Assembly: GCA_945863875.1 (NCBI GenBank)
Contig: CAMBBS010000036.1
Location: 1 to 44,490 of the forward strand
Reading direction: 5' to 3'
Length of the DNA stretch: 44,490 nt
Source of the DNA: Desulfopila aestuarii DSM 18488
GTDB lineage: Bacteria > Desulfobacterota > Desulfobulbia > Desulfobulbales > Desulfocapsaceae
Part shown: positions 7,236-19,561 of the stretch, piece by piece
How the letters are laid out: each line of letters begins with the position of its first letter
Position numbering within the stretch: the stretch's first letter is position 1
Notes under the pieces: model-generated
Seen by the model: the letters and a program-made list of their open reading frames with translations, nothing else
Told to the model about the DNA's origin: nothing
The model's database searches: none
Program-made: the position numbers and the translations under genes

Positions 7236-7412
7236 CTATGACCGCAAATGACGGTTGGATTGCGTAAGTTTTTAATATTTTTGATATATAATTAGTACAA
7301 TTTCCATGAAACTGACGAAAAACACCCGAAACAGAGCCATTTTTTTGTCGACTACGCGCAACTGTTTGAAACAATAACTTTTTAAAAATCCAACCGTCAT
7401 TTGCGGTCATAG
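7236..7412. repeat. Perfect 26-bp inverted repeat enclosing 125 bp
   Basis: The left arm 7236-7261 starts CTATGACCGCAAATGACG; the right arm 7387-7412 is its exact reverse complement. The interior is AT-rich without a gene. Two copies of the palindrome TTTCCGGAAA lie upstream (near 7020 and 7171). A minus-strand frame of 118 codons spans the repeat but has no recognisable content. It could be a MITE-like element or the closed-up ends of a lost insertion. Confidence 0.6.
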
Positions 7413-8028
7413 GTTTCAATTGTTGATGTTTCCAGAATCTTTTGGGGAGAAGGTAAAATCATTTTTCCCGGAAGATGGTGCCGGCTCAGATCTCAAAAGC
7501 CAGCATAGCTATATTCGATTTTGACAACGGTCGGAGTTAACATCTCTCCTATCGATCAAAACCTGCCTTCTTATATTGAGAGCCTGGGGCCATATGGTTG
7601 TGAGAGGTAGCTCTTTGCGTCCTCACATGTAAGGTCTTCCCAACAGGCAGCCGGCTTTGGCGTGACAGAATTGTAAATATCATCGGTGTAGCCACCAAAA
7701 TTGGAATGGCGTATTGGAGTACTAACTGACTAGAATCAAGGTCATTTAGATTCGGCTGTGAGAATCGAGATAAAATAGGAATAATTAGTGCGGCGGAAAA
7801 AATACCATCACAGAATGACGCAGTTCTGGAGAAATGGAGAAAGTGCACTGCACCTGACAGAGCAGAAGTTATTACGGCTTTTCTTAACGAATGCGGCGAA
7901 CATGCCACATGGGAAGTACACGATGGGTGCTGCTCATCATGTCCCCCTTGCTGTATGTGTTTTTATCTTTTAACTCATTCAGCTGCCGGTTTGATCAGTT
8001 TCGGAGTAGCAGATGTGTTTGGCACGCA
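7413..8028. other. Gene-poor stretch downstream of the PurF-like gene
   Basis: A minus-strand frame (7549-7908) encodes a partly hydrophobic 119-residue chain, and a plus-strand frame without a clear start (about 7745-8035) has a Cys-rich end. Neither has a ribosome site or a recognisable motif, so I do not call a gene. Confidence 0.4.
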
Positions 8029-9432
8029 TCAATAATAGCTGCTCCCATCCATACAATGTGTGCACAGGCGTTCCTTCGGCAACCCGATGGCGGCCACCAG
8101 ATCATCCAGGCGCTGGTATTTGAGTGAGGTCAGATGCAGTTTGATGCGGATTTGCTCGATCATGGCCAGGTTCTTGGCCGATCCGGCCTGAGCATATATA
8201 TGCAGATCTTTATCTTCGGCCCCTTCAATCTCCTGAACGGTTTTGCGGCCGACCAGATCCAGTGTCGATCGCGAAGAAGAGAAATTGAGGAACTCGCAGG
8301 GATAGATCAGAGTGGGGCAGGCAATCCGCATATGGACCCCACATGCGCCGCAATCAAACAGAACTTGCACATTTTCCTTGAGCTGCGTACCCCGTACGAT
8401 CGAATCGTCGCAGAACATCAGGCGCTGCCCTTCAATGAGCCGGCGCACCGGTATCAGTTTCATTTTGGCCACGAGATCGCGCATCTTTTGATTCTGGGGC
8501 ATGAAACTGCGCGGCCAGGTCGGGGTGTATTTGACGAATGGTCGACCGTAAGAGATTTTTTTTTCATTGGCATAGCCAAGAGCATGTCCAATGCCCGAAT
8601 CCGGAATACCGGCAACAAGATCCACTTCGACATCATCATGCTGGGCCAGCACGGCTCCGCATTTATAGCGCACGTGCTCCACGTTGATGCCCTCATACTC
8701 CGATGCCGGGTAACCGTAATACACCCATAAAAACGAACAGATCTGCATGCGGTCTCCGGGGGGAAGCCGCTGCTCCCATCCATCGGCGGTCAAAAAGAGG
8801 ACTTCGCCCGGCCCCGGGAAATATGCTGTCTCGAAGCCGAGGTTGGGAAAAGCACTCGTTTCGGAGCTGACGGCCGTGGCCCCAGGCCTGCGCCCTACCA
8901 CCAAAGGGGTCCTTCCCAGTCGGTCGCGGGCTGCATAGATCCCTTTCTCCGTAAGCAGGAGCATCGTGCAGGAGCCGTGAATGATCTCCTGGGCAGAACG
9001 GATGCCTGCCTCGAAACTCTCTTCGCGGCAGATGAGCATGGCTATCATTTCGGTCGGGTTGGTGATGCCGTCGGAGGTGCTCGAAAAATAACCCTTCCTG
9101 GCATAGGCTTTTTTGATCAGATCCGCCATGTTGTTGATCCTGCCAACGGTGACGATACCGAAAGTGCCGAGGTGCGAATCGATGACCAATGGCTGCGGAT
9201 CGGTGTCACTGATCACGCCGATGCCTTGCCGCCCCTGAAAGGTGACCAGTTCGGACTCGAACTTGGAACGGAAGTACGAGTTCTCAATATTGTGGATGGC
9301 GCGACGAAAACCATGCGTATTGCGCACGGCCATGCCGCCACGCTTGGTCCCCAGGTGGGAATGATAGTCCGTGCCATAAAAAAGATCCGTCACGCAATCG
9401 GTTTGTGAGACAATTCCGAAAAGACCGCCCAT
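8029..9432 (-). CDS. PurF-like amidophosphoribosyltransferase homologue lacking the glutaminase cysteine
   Basis: This 467-residue protein has both halves of glutamine PRPP amidotransferase: an N-terminal Ntn-hydrolase domain (HSHLGTKRGGMAV) and a C-terminal phosphoribosyltransferase domain with the PRPP loop FCDDSIVRGTQ near residue 350. Four cysteines at QICSF, YPCEF and LCTHC correspond to the Fe-S ligands of Bacillus-type PurF. The mature N-terminus should be Cys (CGVFGI); here it reads MGGLFGI, so the glutaminase nucleophile is Gly. The start ATG 9432 has GAGGT 4 nt upstream. The gene follows carB by about 100 nt, probably in one operon. It may use free ammonia or have another role; a true purF may exist elsewhere. 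Confidence 0.85.
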   Translation of the reverse strand: MGGLFGIVSQTDCVTDLFYGTDYHSHLGTKRGGMAVRNTHGFRRAIHNIENSYFRSKFESELVTFQGRQGIGVISDTDPQPLVIDSHLGTFGIVTVGRINNMADLIKKAYARKGYFSSTSDGITNPTEMIAMLICREESFEAGIRSAQEIIHGSCTMLLLTEKGIYAARDRLGRTPLVVGRRPGATAVSSETSAFPNLGFETAYFPGPGEVLFLTADGWEQRLPPGDRMQICSFLWVYYGYPASEYEGINVEHVRYKCGAVLAQHDDVEVDLVAGIPDSGIGHALGYANEKKISYGRPFVKYTPTWPRSFMPQNQKMRDLVAKMKLIPVRRLIEGQRLMFCDDSIVRGTQLKENVQVLFDCGACGVHMRIACPTLIYPCEFLNFSSSRSTLDLVGRKTVQEIEGAEDKDLHIYAQAGSAKNLAMIEQIRIKLHLTSLKYQRLDDLVAAIGLPKERLCTHCMDGSSYY

Positions 9433-9481
9433 TGTTACCTCTATTTTTAGTGTGTTCATTGTATATCGTCTGTATTCGGTC

Positions 9482-9505
9482 CGGTCGGCAATCCAAGGCC
9501 GACCG
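9482..9505 (-). other. Intercistronic hairpin between carB and the PurF-like gene
   Basis: CGGTCGGC (9482-9489) and GCCGACCG (9498-9505) form a perfect 8-bp stem. No T run follows on either strand, so it is more likely an mRNA-processing or stability element than a terminator. Confidence 0.5.
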
Positions 9506-9533
9506 AATAATCAATCCATCAAGCATTACCGAC

Positions 9534-12737
<3,204 letters not shown>

Positions 12738-12859
12738 GACATGCTCCTTTTTTTTATGGGATGAGTCTCAGCGGGTTGTCGAATAGGCATGAACATTATC
12801 TGATAAATTAAGCCACACTGAAAATCAAGGTATAGTTTTTGTTGTCGTCAAATGAATCT

Positions 12860-12945
12860 AAATCCGGCAGCCTCCCCGATGGGAAACCAGTCGAATCAGG
12901 CCACCCCAAACCGGCGGCAAGACGCCTGCAACAGGCTTTGACCGA
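12860..12945. other. Structured segment in the carB/sulP divergent gap
   Basis: The 356-nt gap between the divergent carB and sulP genes contains adjacent hairpins GGCG/CGCC (12912-12925) and GCCTG/CAGGC (12924-12936). Next to them is a GC-rich stretch around 12863-12905 that stands out from the AT-rich surroundings. I could not match it to a riboswitch class I know; it may be a leader or attenuator for carB. Confidence 0.3.
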
Positions 12946-12983
12946 CGGAATCCACCTTCCAAATTAAAGCATTTAATAAAATA

Positions 12984-13012
12984 TTGACAGAGACAGATTG
13001 TTCTGCTATCAC
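12984..13012 (+). promoter_or_regulatory. Promoter of the sulP gene
   Basis: TTGACA (12984-12989), a 17-nt spacer and TATCAC (13007-13012) form a sigma-70 type promoter about 75 nt upstream of the GTG start. Confidence 0.6.
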
Positions 13013-13093
13013 AGACTTTCCGCTTCACCTTTTTTTCTGTTGGCCAAGGACGTTCTTTTCTCTTTCAATCTTTGCACATAATGGAGTGCTGCT

Positions 13094-14716
13094 GTGAAAA
13101 ATGGCTATTCTCTGCATACCTTTCGCGGGGACTTTTATGGCGGGCTAACCGCCGGTATCGTTGCCCTGCCACTTGCTCTTGCCTTTGGTGTCGCCAGCGG
13201 GTTTGGCGCGGTAGCCGGAATATACGGCGCCATAGCAGTCGGTTTTTTTGCCAGCCTGTTTGGCGGAACCCCCAGCCAGGTGTCCGGGCCGACCGGACCG
13301 ATGACGGTGATTTTTACGGCGGCCATTGTCACCTTTGCCGATCATCCCCAGGCGGTCCTCGCTGTCATCTTGCTGGCGGGGATACTGCAGATTGTTTTCG
13401 GACTCCTCAAACTCGGAGTCTTTGTCCGCTATATCCCCTATCCGGTCATTTCCGGTTTCATGAGCGGCATCGGCGTCATTATTATTCTTATTCAACTGCA
13501 TCCTCTTCTCGGCGCCGCCGGTGTCGGCTCTCCGGTGGAAGCGGTTTTGCAACTGCCTGACTCACTCGCCAACCTCAATGTATACAGCGTCGGCCTGGCC
13601 CTGGTCACCATGGCAGTGGTCTTTTTTACGCCTTCGAGAATATCGCGGGTCATTCCGTCCCCGCTTATTGCCCTTTTAGTCGGCAGCGTATGCGCGATAA
13701 TCTTCAAACTGCCGGTGGCGACCATCGGTGAAATACCATCCGGCCTGCCCCGTCTGGCAGTGCCGTTTTTCCCTGTTACTCTCTTTCCGCAGATTATGTC
13801 CATGGCCCTGGCACTCGCCGTTCTTGGGCTTATCGATTCTCTGCTGACATCGGTTGTCGCCGATTCAATGACCAAGCAGAAACATGATTCCAACCGCGAA
13901 CTGATCGGTCAGGGGATCGGCAACATCGCCGCCTCATTTATTGGCGGTCTACCGGGGGCGGGGGCGACAATGCGCACCGTCGTCAACATTAAGTCGGGCG
14001 GCACCACCAGAGTTTCAGGCATGATACACTCGATTTTCCTCCTGGCCGTCCTGCTTGGTCTGGGGGAATACGCCGCGCAAATTCCCCTGCCGGTCCTTGC
14101 CGGCCTGCTGATGAAAGTTGGTATCGATATCCTCGATTACCGCTTACTGCGGCTTTTTGGGCGAATCCCGAAACAGGATCTGATGGTCATGGTGACGGTC
14201 TTTCTGATAACGGTTTTTGTCGATCTCATCGTCGCCGTCGGGGTTGGCGTAACACTTGCCTCGCTGATGATTACTTATCGCATCTCGAGCCAGTCAAAAA
14301 TAGCCGTGCAGGGCGTGCCGCATCAGGAATGGCATAGAGATCTCGAAAAAAGTCTCGAAGAAGAGACGGATTACAAGATACGGACCCTATCCGTCATGGG
14401 CGCTTTTTTCTTTGGCACCACGGCAAAAATGCAGGACCAGGTCAGTAAACTCATTGGCACGGAAGTAGTCATTATTAACTGTCTAAATGTCCCTTTCATG
14501 GATCTGTCCGGTCTCTTTGCCTTAAGCGAGATGATCGACAGGCTAAAGCACGAGAAAATAAAACCGATACTGGTTGTCCGGGAAGGCGAAGGCATCCGCC
14601 GTCATATGCTGGAAATGGGCTATGGCAACCATCTTGGCGCCGATGGCATTCAGACCGACTACAACGATGCTCTGCACCTGGCCTGGGAATATCTGGGTGA
14701 TGCCCCCGGCACGTGA
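13094..14716 (+). CDS. SulP-family inorganic anion transporter with STAS domain
   Basis: This 540-residue inner-membrane transporter of the SLC26/SulP family moves sulfate, bicarbonate or similar anions. The signature stretch after the first helix (GGLTAGIVALPLALAFGVAS) and the SGPTGPMTV motif are intact. About 10-14 hydrophobic segments fill residues 15-410. A cytoplasmic STAS domain follows (about 430-535), with the loop NVPFMDLSGLFAL. The start is GTG 13094, with GGAG 8 nt before. Several family members of this length are Na+/bicarbonate or sulfate carriers; substrate is not decided by the sequence. No carbonic anhydrase gene is adjacent. Confidence 0.92.
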   Translation: MKNGYSLHTFRGDFYGGLTAGIVALPLALAFGVASGFGAVAGIYGAIAVGFFASLFGGTPSQVSGPTGPMTVIFTAAIVTFADHPQAVLAVILLAGILQIVFGLLKLGVFVRYIPYPVISGFMSGIGVIIILIQLHPLLGAAGVGSPVEAVLQLPDSLANLNVYSVGLALVTMAVVFFTPSRISRVIPSPLIALLVGSVCAIIFKLPVATIGEIPSGLPRLAVPFFPVTLFPQIMSMALALAVLGLIDSLLTSVVADSMTKQKHDSNRELIGQGIGNIAASFIGGLPGAGATMRTVVNIKSGGTTRVSGMIHSIFLLAVLLGLGEYAAQIPLPVLAGLLMKVGIDILDYRLLRLFGRIPKQDLMVMVTVFLITVFVDLIVAVGVGVTLASLMITYRISSQSKIAVQGVPHQEWHRDLEKSLEEETDYKIRTLSVMGAFFFGTTAKMQDQVSKLIGTEVVIINCLNVPFMDLSGLFALSEMIDRLKHEKIKPILVVREGEGIRRHMLEMGYGNHLGADGIQTDYNDALHLAWEYLGDAPGT

Positions 14717-14782
14717 TGTTGTCGGGGGAGGGGGGCACGATGGAGAGTGCTCATCATGTCCTCCGGCCGAATACAAAATTTC

Positions 14783-14817
14783 AAAAATCCAATGACATAA
14801 TGTCTCTGGATTTTTTT
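14783..14817 (+). terminator. Terminator of sulP
   Basis: AAAAATCCA pairs with TGGATTTTTTT around an inner GACAT/ATGTC dyad, ending in seven T. It lies 66 nt after the SulP stop. Confidence 0.8.
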
Positions 14818-14906
14818 ATTGTCCTTGACAAAGAGTCTTCTTTTAGCCGACATTGTAGGATCTAATCACCTGGTTTTTTCCTCCACTAACTCAACAGGAC
14901 AGTCCT

Positions 14907-16955
14907 ATGAAAGACATCAAAATCGGCATCAAATTGTTCGGCGGTTTTCTCATAACGGCTTTAATCATCTTGCTGGTCGGTCTGCTTTCGATTTTCCAGC
15001 AGGGCAAACTGGCCAAAGAAACCGAGCATCTCGGCACGGAGGAACTCTCCGCCGTGCAAGAAATTCTTACCGTCAAAAGCCAGGCGGCCTCCATTGCTTC
15101 TTCCATGCGGAGCCTGCTGACATCCTATGCATCCAAAGAACATCTTGAAGAATCCTACCAGCAGCTGCTGGATGCTCGAAAAATCTACGGCGCGGCCAAG
15201 GAAAAGTTTTCGACCCTGCCGATCATGAACGACGTCAAGACAGAATGGCAGGATTTCAACACGCACATTGGTCAATGGGTGGTGGTCAATAACGAGGTGG
15301 TGGATCTTTCCAAACAGCTGGTTGCAATGGATATGACTAAACCGGAATTGCTCAAGCAGCATATGGCCGACTTCGAGATCGCCCATAATGTCCTGCTCGC
15401 CAATACCGGCAAACTGCTGCTCCTCGATATCCCTTTTGATGGCGGTACCGACGACACAGCCTGTGCCCTGGGCACGTGGATGCAGAACATGGATACCACC
15501 AATCCCGAGATAGTGGCGCTGATCAATGAACTTAAACCGGCACATGCCGGCCTGCATAACAGCGTCAAAGAAATCAAAACCCTGGTGGGCAACAGCGAAC
15601 ACTACCAGGCCAGGGAAATCTACCAGACAAAACTCTACCCCGCTTCGGAACAGGTCTTTTCCCATGTGAATAACATGTCGGCCATCGCCGACAGTGCAGT
15701 GGATAAATTTACAAAAATGAACACCCTTCTGCTCGAGGAGGGCGAAGTACATCAAACTGCAACCTTCGCAGCCATCGACACGATCGTGCAGATCGCCAAA
15801 AATGCCGCAGGGAAAAGGATCGTGAGTGCCCATGATATCGCTGGCCGTGGTCGGCTGATCACCATCATCTGCCTGGTCGCCGGTGTCCTTCTGGCCATTT
15901 CTTCCGGTTTCATTCTCACCCGTGTCATCACCGGGCCCCTCTTTAAAGGAGTGGGTCTGGCCAGGGCAATGGCCGACGGGGATCTCACCAAAACGATGGA
16001 TGTCAACCAGAAGGATGAGATCGGCATTCTCGCCGCTTCTCTCAACGAGATGGCGAAAAACCTGCGACGGATGTTCGGCGATATCAGCACTGGGGTATCG
16101 CAGGTCGACAATTCGTCAATTCAGCTGGCCACCATCGCCAACCAGATGTCCACCGGAGCGGAATCGACCGCGTCCCGTTCAAGTCTCGTCGCCACCGCCG
16201 CCGAAGAAATGAGCGCCAATCAGGCCTCAATTGCCGCGGCCATGGAACAGGCGTCGATTAACGTCAACATGGTCGCCGCCGCTGCCGAAGAGATGACTGC
16301 CACCATCAACGAAATTGCCAGGAACTCCAGCGAAGCCAAAGAAATCACCAGCGTCGCCGTACGGCAGTCACGCAGCGCCTCCGCCAGGGTGAACGAACTC
16401 GGTAATGCAGCCAACGAGATCAACAAAGTTACCGAGGTGATAACCGAGATCTCCGAACAGACCAACCTCCTGGCCCTCAATGCGACCATCGAGGCGGCCA
16501 GGGCAGGTGAGGCGGGCAAGGGTTTTGCCGTCGTCGCCAACGAAATCAAGGATCTGGCGAAACAGACTGCAGCGGCGACCCTCGATATCAAGATAAAAAT
16601 CCAGGGCGTGCAGGAAGCCACCGGCATCACGGTCAAGGAAATCAACGACATCGGCAAAGTTATTGCCGATGTCGACCAGATCGTCGCCACCATCGCCGCA
16701 GCGGTAGAAGAACAGACCGCAACCACCAAGGAGATCTCCATGAACGTCAATCAGGCATCCCAGGGGATTGCCGAGGTCAATGAGAACGTGGCCCAGAGCT
16801 CGACGGTTTCATCGGAAATAGCCTCGGACATCGCCGAGGTCAACAACAGCGCCAACGAGATGAGTCAGGCCAGTAACCAGGTCAAGTTGAGCGCCGAAGA
16901 ACTGTCCGGGATTGCCGATAAACTCAAAGTGATGATGACCAAGTTCAGGACTTGA
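14907..16955 (+). CDS. Methyl-accepting chemotaxis protein with CZB-like sensor motif
   Basis: This 682-residue chemoreceptor has a first transmembrane helix (about 10-31), a helical sensor region (32-312), a second helix (about 313-337), a HAMP domain (about 338-395, [20 protein letters not shown]) and the cytoplasmic signalling hairpin with the conserved tip [19 protein letters not shown]. The sensor region contains H160, CALGTW (C186) and AHAGLH (H213, H217). This is the 3-His/1-Cys pattern of CZB zinc-binding domains, which are usually cytoplasmic and C-terminal. No C-terminal CheR-docking peptide is seen. Monocistronic, with its own upstream terminator from sulP. Confidence 0.95.
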   Translation: MKDIKIGIKLFGGFLITALIILLVGLLSIFQQGKLAKETEHLGTEELSAVQEILTVKSQAASIASSMRSLLTSYASKEHLEESYQQLLDARKIYGAAKEKFSTLPIMNDVKTEWQDFNTHIGQWVVVNNEVVDLSKQLVAMDMTKPELLKQHMADFEIAHNVLLANTGKLLLLDIPFDGGTDDTACALGTWMQNMDTTNPEIVALINELKPAHAGLHNSVKEIKTLVGNSEHYQAREIYQTKLYPASEQVFSHVNNMSAIADSAVDKFTKMNTLLLEEGEVHQTATFAAIDTIVQIAKNAAGKRIVSAHDIAGRGRLITIICLVAGVLLAISSGFILTRVITGPLFKGVGLARAMADGDLTKTMDVNQKDEIGILAASLNEMAKNLRRMFGDISTGVSQVDNSSIQLATIANQMSTGAESTASRSSLVATAAEEMSANQASIAAAMEQASINVNMVAAAAEEMTATINEIARNSSEAKEITSVAVRQSRSASARVNELGNAANEINKVTEVITEISEQTNLLALNATIEAARAGEAGKGFAVVANEIKDLAKQTAAATLDIKIKIQGVQEATGITVKEINDIGKVIADVDQIVATIAAAVEEQTATTKEISMNVNQASQGIAEVNENVAQSSTVSSEIASDIAEVNNSANEMSQASNQVKLSAEELSGIADKLKVMMTKFRT

Positions 16956-16971
16956 GCCCAGGCACCCAACG

Positions 16972-17006
16972 AAAAAACCGTGGGAAGCGCCACGCCGCGC
17001 TTCCCA
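16972..17006 (-). terminator. Terminator of the terC-lepB operon, shared hairpin with the MCP gene
   Basis: A perfect 10-bp stem TGGGAAGCGC/GCGCTTCCCA (16981-17006) is followed on the minus strand by CGG and six T (16977-16972). It sits between two convergent genes and can also stall plus-strand transcription from the MCP gene. Confidence 0.75.
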
Positions 17007-17032
17007 TGGGGCCTGTCCCAATCCCCCAACGC

Positions 17033-17518
17033 CTACCTCTTCATAAACTCAACAACCGTAAACGACCCAAAGCGCCAGCCGTCGTCTTGTTTCTCCACCG
17101 TGATATTAATTTCGTAGGCATCGGTAAACTGCTTATCAACTATCTGGCCGTTTATGCGGAGTGTGGTGAGCACTTCAGCCCGGTCGTCTCCGACAATTTC
17201 GACAGCGGTATCATGAAAATTGAACACCGTGTCGGTCAGCCTCTTTTTCATCATAAGAAAACGATCAGTCAGCTCTTTCTGACTGAAAGCACGGTCAATC
17301 TCCAATGATTCAAAGTGGACAGTGCAAGGGTCGGTGCAGAGCTTTGCCGCCAGCGCCGCTTTCTGCAGGGTTTCAATAACCGGTTCTTCCTTGGCCGACG
17401 AACAGTATTCCGCCAGCGAGTCCAGACCATCCCTGATTTTTTTCTCGTCACTGGGCCAGAAAAAGACGACCGCACCGGCAACGAGCACCAGGGCAAAGAA
17501 CAGAATTTTATTGTTCAT
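17033..17518 (-). CDS. Membrane-anchored NTF2-like protein of unknown function
   Basis: This 161-residue protein has one N-terminal membrane helix (about 5-21, FFALVLVAGAVVFFW) without a lipobox, then a soluble domain. The domain order, helices followed by curved strands ending TVEKQDDGWRFGSFTVVEF, resembles an NTF2/SnoaL-like cone fold. It would face the periplasm. Three cysteines (YCSS, KLCTDPC) could form a disulfide. It overlaps the signal peptidase gene by 4 nt (ATGA) and is last in the terC-lepB operon. No specific role can be assigned. Confidence 0.7.
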   Translation of the reverse strand: MNNKILFFALVLVAGAVVFFWPSDEKKIRDGLDSLAEYCSSAKEEPVIETLQKAALAAKLCTDPCTVHFESLEIDRAFSQKELTDRFLMMKKRLTDTVFNFHDTAVEIVGDDRAEVLTTLRINGQIVDKQFTDAYEINITVEKQDDGWRFGSFTVVEFMKR

Positions 17519-18015
17519 GGGAAGACGCCTCCAACGATCCGGTTCATAGGGGTTTCGCCAAATTGATGGCGATCCATGGGGGTACCTCGATTATCACCCA
17601 CAACATAGACATGTCCCGGTGCGACCGTTCTTGGCGGAAGTTCCCAGGCTGCACGGTGGTGGACATAAGGCTCATCGATAGGCTTTCCATCGACATAGAG
17701 AAACCCTTTCCGGAACTCAACCGTCTCCCCCGGCAAGGCGACAATGCGTTTCAGCAGCATCACCCTCCTCCCCGAATAGCGAACAGTCACCACATCAAAA
17801 CGCTCCATCGGGGCAAAGATATACCGCAGCCGCCAGGAGAAAGCATAGGTTCGGTCACGGTAGGTGGGCTCCATGCTCACCCCCTGTATACACAGAGGAA
17901 TGAACAGATAGCCAAAGACCAGGTAGCTGGCAAAGGCGACCAGGGCAAGACGGATAAAGTATCTCTTGTTCAGGGTCGGCAGAAAAAACCGGCGCAGGGA
18001 AGAGGAAGGCACCAT
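17515..18015 (-). CDS. lepB: Signal peptidase I (S26 family)
   Basis: This 166-residue protein has one membrane helix (about 20-40) followed by the S26 catalytic domain. Box B GVSMEPT holds the serine, and VMLLKRIVALPGETV holds the general-base lysine. Box E reads GDNRGTPMDRHQFG, slightly unusual because the canonical serine after GDNR is replaced by a TPMD sequence. It removes signal peptides from exported proteins. It is short for the family but complete. It lies 12 nt after terC and overlaps the next gene by 4 nt. A second, general lepB elsewhere is likely. Confidence 0.88.
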   Translation of the reverse strand: MVPSSSLRRFFLPTLNKRYFIRLALVAFASYLVFGYLFIPLCIQGVSMEPTYRDRTYAFSWRLRYIFAPMERFDVVTVRYSGRRVMLLKRIVALPGETVEFRKGFLYVDGKPIDEPYVHHRAAWELPPRTVAPGHVYVVGDNRGTPMDRHQFGETPMNRIVGGVFP

Positions 18016-18027
18016 AATATTGATTTC

Positions 18028-18777
18028 CTAGCTTTCGATATGCTTAACCAGTTTCACCGGCTCAACTTTCTTGTTGCGGTGGACCCTAATATTGAGCAGT
18101 TCGACCATAACAGAGAAGGCCATCGCAAAGTAGATGTAGCCTTTTGGCACGTGCACATCGAATCCCTCCGCCACCAGGGTAAGGCCGATCATCATGAGAA
18201 ACGACAACGCAAGCATCTTGATCGTCGGATTTGCGTCGACAAAAATCCCAATAGGTTTGGCCGCGAATAACATGACAATGACTGCACCGATGATGGCAAC
18301 CACCATGACCGAAATATGCTGCACCAGACCGACGGCGGTTATCACCGAATCCAGCGAGAAGACGACATCGAGCACGGTTATCTGGGCAATGGTGGCATAG
18401 AAGCCGCCGTGGCCGGTCGGTGGCTTGTCTCCATCGCTGACACTTTCCAGGCTGCTGTGAATTTCATGGGTCGCTTTTGCCAGCAGAAAAAGGCCACCGC
18501 CTATGAGCACCAGATCCCGGCCGGAAAACTCCTGTTCAAACAGACTGAACCAGGGATCAACCATGCCGATAATCCACGCTAGACTGAAAAGCAGGGCGAG
18601 TCGCGAAAGCATGGCAAAGCCGATGCCCAGAGATCTAGCCAGATCTCGCTGCTCCACCGGCAGCCTGCCCACCAGAATGGTTATAAAAATAATGTTGTCT
18701 ATGCCTAAAACAATCTCAAGAGCGAGAAGGGTTGCCAGCGCCACCCAGGTTTCAGGCATTAAAATCCATTCAAACAT
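18028..18777 (-). CDS. TerC-family integral membrane protein
   Basis: This 249-residue protein has about seven transmembrane helices and the two conserved acidic helices of the TerC/Alx family (ALEIVLGIDNIIF and DVVFSLDSVITAVG). Family members are linked to Mn2+ export and to metal loading of exported proteins; some were named for tellurite resistance. First gene of a three-gene operon with lepB, which fits a link to protein secretion. No strong ribosome site precedes the ATG. Confidence 0.92.
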   Translation of the reverse strand: MFEWILMPETWVALATLLALEIVLGIDNIIFITILVGRLPVEQRDLARSLGIGFAMLSRLALLFSLAWIIGMVDPWFSLFEQEFSGRDLVLIGGGLFLLAKATHEIHSSLESVSDGDKPPTGHGGFYATIAQITVLDVVFSLDSVITAVGLVQHISVMVVAIIGAVIVMLFAAKPIGIFVDANPTIKMLALSFLMMIGLTLVAEGFDVHVPKGYIYFAMAFSVMVELLNIRVHRNKKVEPVKLVKHIES

Positions 18778-18860
18778 AAGCTATACGATTCCCTGTTGGT
18801 TTTTCTCAGCAGCCAATATTCTGAGTTATGATTTGCCCGAAGATGCCAACCTTCTCACTT

Positions 18861-18897
18861 GAGTACTTTTCCTCTACAATTATTCCGGGTCAAACTC
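18861..18897 (+). repeat. Direct repeat, copy 1 (beside the globin gene)
   Basis: This 37-nt unit beginning GAGTACTTTTCCTCT is about 31 of 37 identical to 19562-19598. The two copies lie on either side of the globin gene. Confidence 0.6.
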
Positions 18898-19047
18898 TTC
18901 TTTGATATGTGCTGATGAAGGATAATACAAGAAGATTTATGCGCAACCAATAGATAATACCCTGCGACAGAACCACTCATCTCCCACGGCATTCTCGTCC
19001 GGGAGGACGATTTTCGATAAAAAAACGTGCAGGTGTAAAAAAAATGG

Positions 19048-19494
19048 TTAAATCAGCTGCTGGTTACCCAAATCAACAGATTGCAGAATCTGCTGTTGGC
19101 ACCATGCACATATTTTTCCGGCTGGGACCCGAAAATGAAGTAATAAATATGTCTTCAGATCGTTGTCTATTGCCTGTTTATCGAGAGCTTGTTCCATGCA
19201 TGTCAGCCACATATCTCTCTCGGCAATATTTATTTTGAGGTGGGCATGGTGGTCGGTAAGATTTATAGGACCGTACTTTTCCTTGTAAAGAGATGGACCA
19301 CCAAGCCAACCGCAAAGGAAAAGAGTAAGGTTCTCACGTGTTGGTCCCAGATTTTTTGGATGCATATCCCGTATTTTTTGTGCTTCAGGTATTTCATCCA
19401 TTATATCGTAAAAGCAGTTGGCCAGGGTTCTTACTCCTTCAACCCCACCCAGCATGTTGAAAACGTCTACCGTGTATCTTGCCTTTTCTTCCAT
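19048..19494 (-). CDS. Group II truncated haemoglobin
   Basis: This 148-residue globin of the 2-over-2 type has the group II hallmarks: LGGVEGVRTLANCFYDIM, FLCGWLGGPSLY, the proximal-histidine region DHHAHLKINIAERDMWLTCM with the conserved G-helix tryptophan, and VPAGKICAW near the end. Such proteins bind O2, NO or sulfide and protect anaerobes against oxidative or nitrosative stress. AGAGGAAAT precedes ATG 19494. The gene stands alone between two direct repeats, upstream of and divergent to the nitroreductase gene. Confidence 0.9.
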   Translation of the reverse strand: MEEKARYTVDVFNMLGGVEGVRTLANCFYDIMDEIPEAQKIRDMHPKNLGPTRENLTLFLCGWLGGPSLYKEKYGPINLTDHHAHLKINIAERDMWLTCMEQALDKQAIDNDLKTYLLLHFRVPAGKICAWCQQQILQSVDLGNQQLI

Positions 19495-19561
19495 GTATTT
19501 CCTCTGAAAATTATCAATAAAACAGATGTGTTGTTACCAAACATTTAGACAAACAACAGTC

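Noticed and set aside
7063-7419. Minus-strand 118-codon frame
   Set aside because: It spans both arms of the 26-bp inverted repeat, so its ends are mirror sequence, and no ribosome site or motif is present.
7745-8035. Plus-strand frame with a Cys-rich end near 7920-7960
   Set aside because: No start codon with a ribosome site, and the Cys cluster comes from a simple TGC/TGT-rich stretch overlapping the end of the PurF-like gene.
12860-12945. ZTP (pfl) riboswitch upstream of carB
   Set aside because: A short CGGGGAGG stretch looked similar on the minus strand, but the other conserved blocks and pairings could not be placed.
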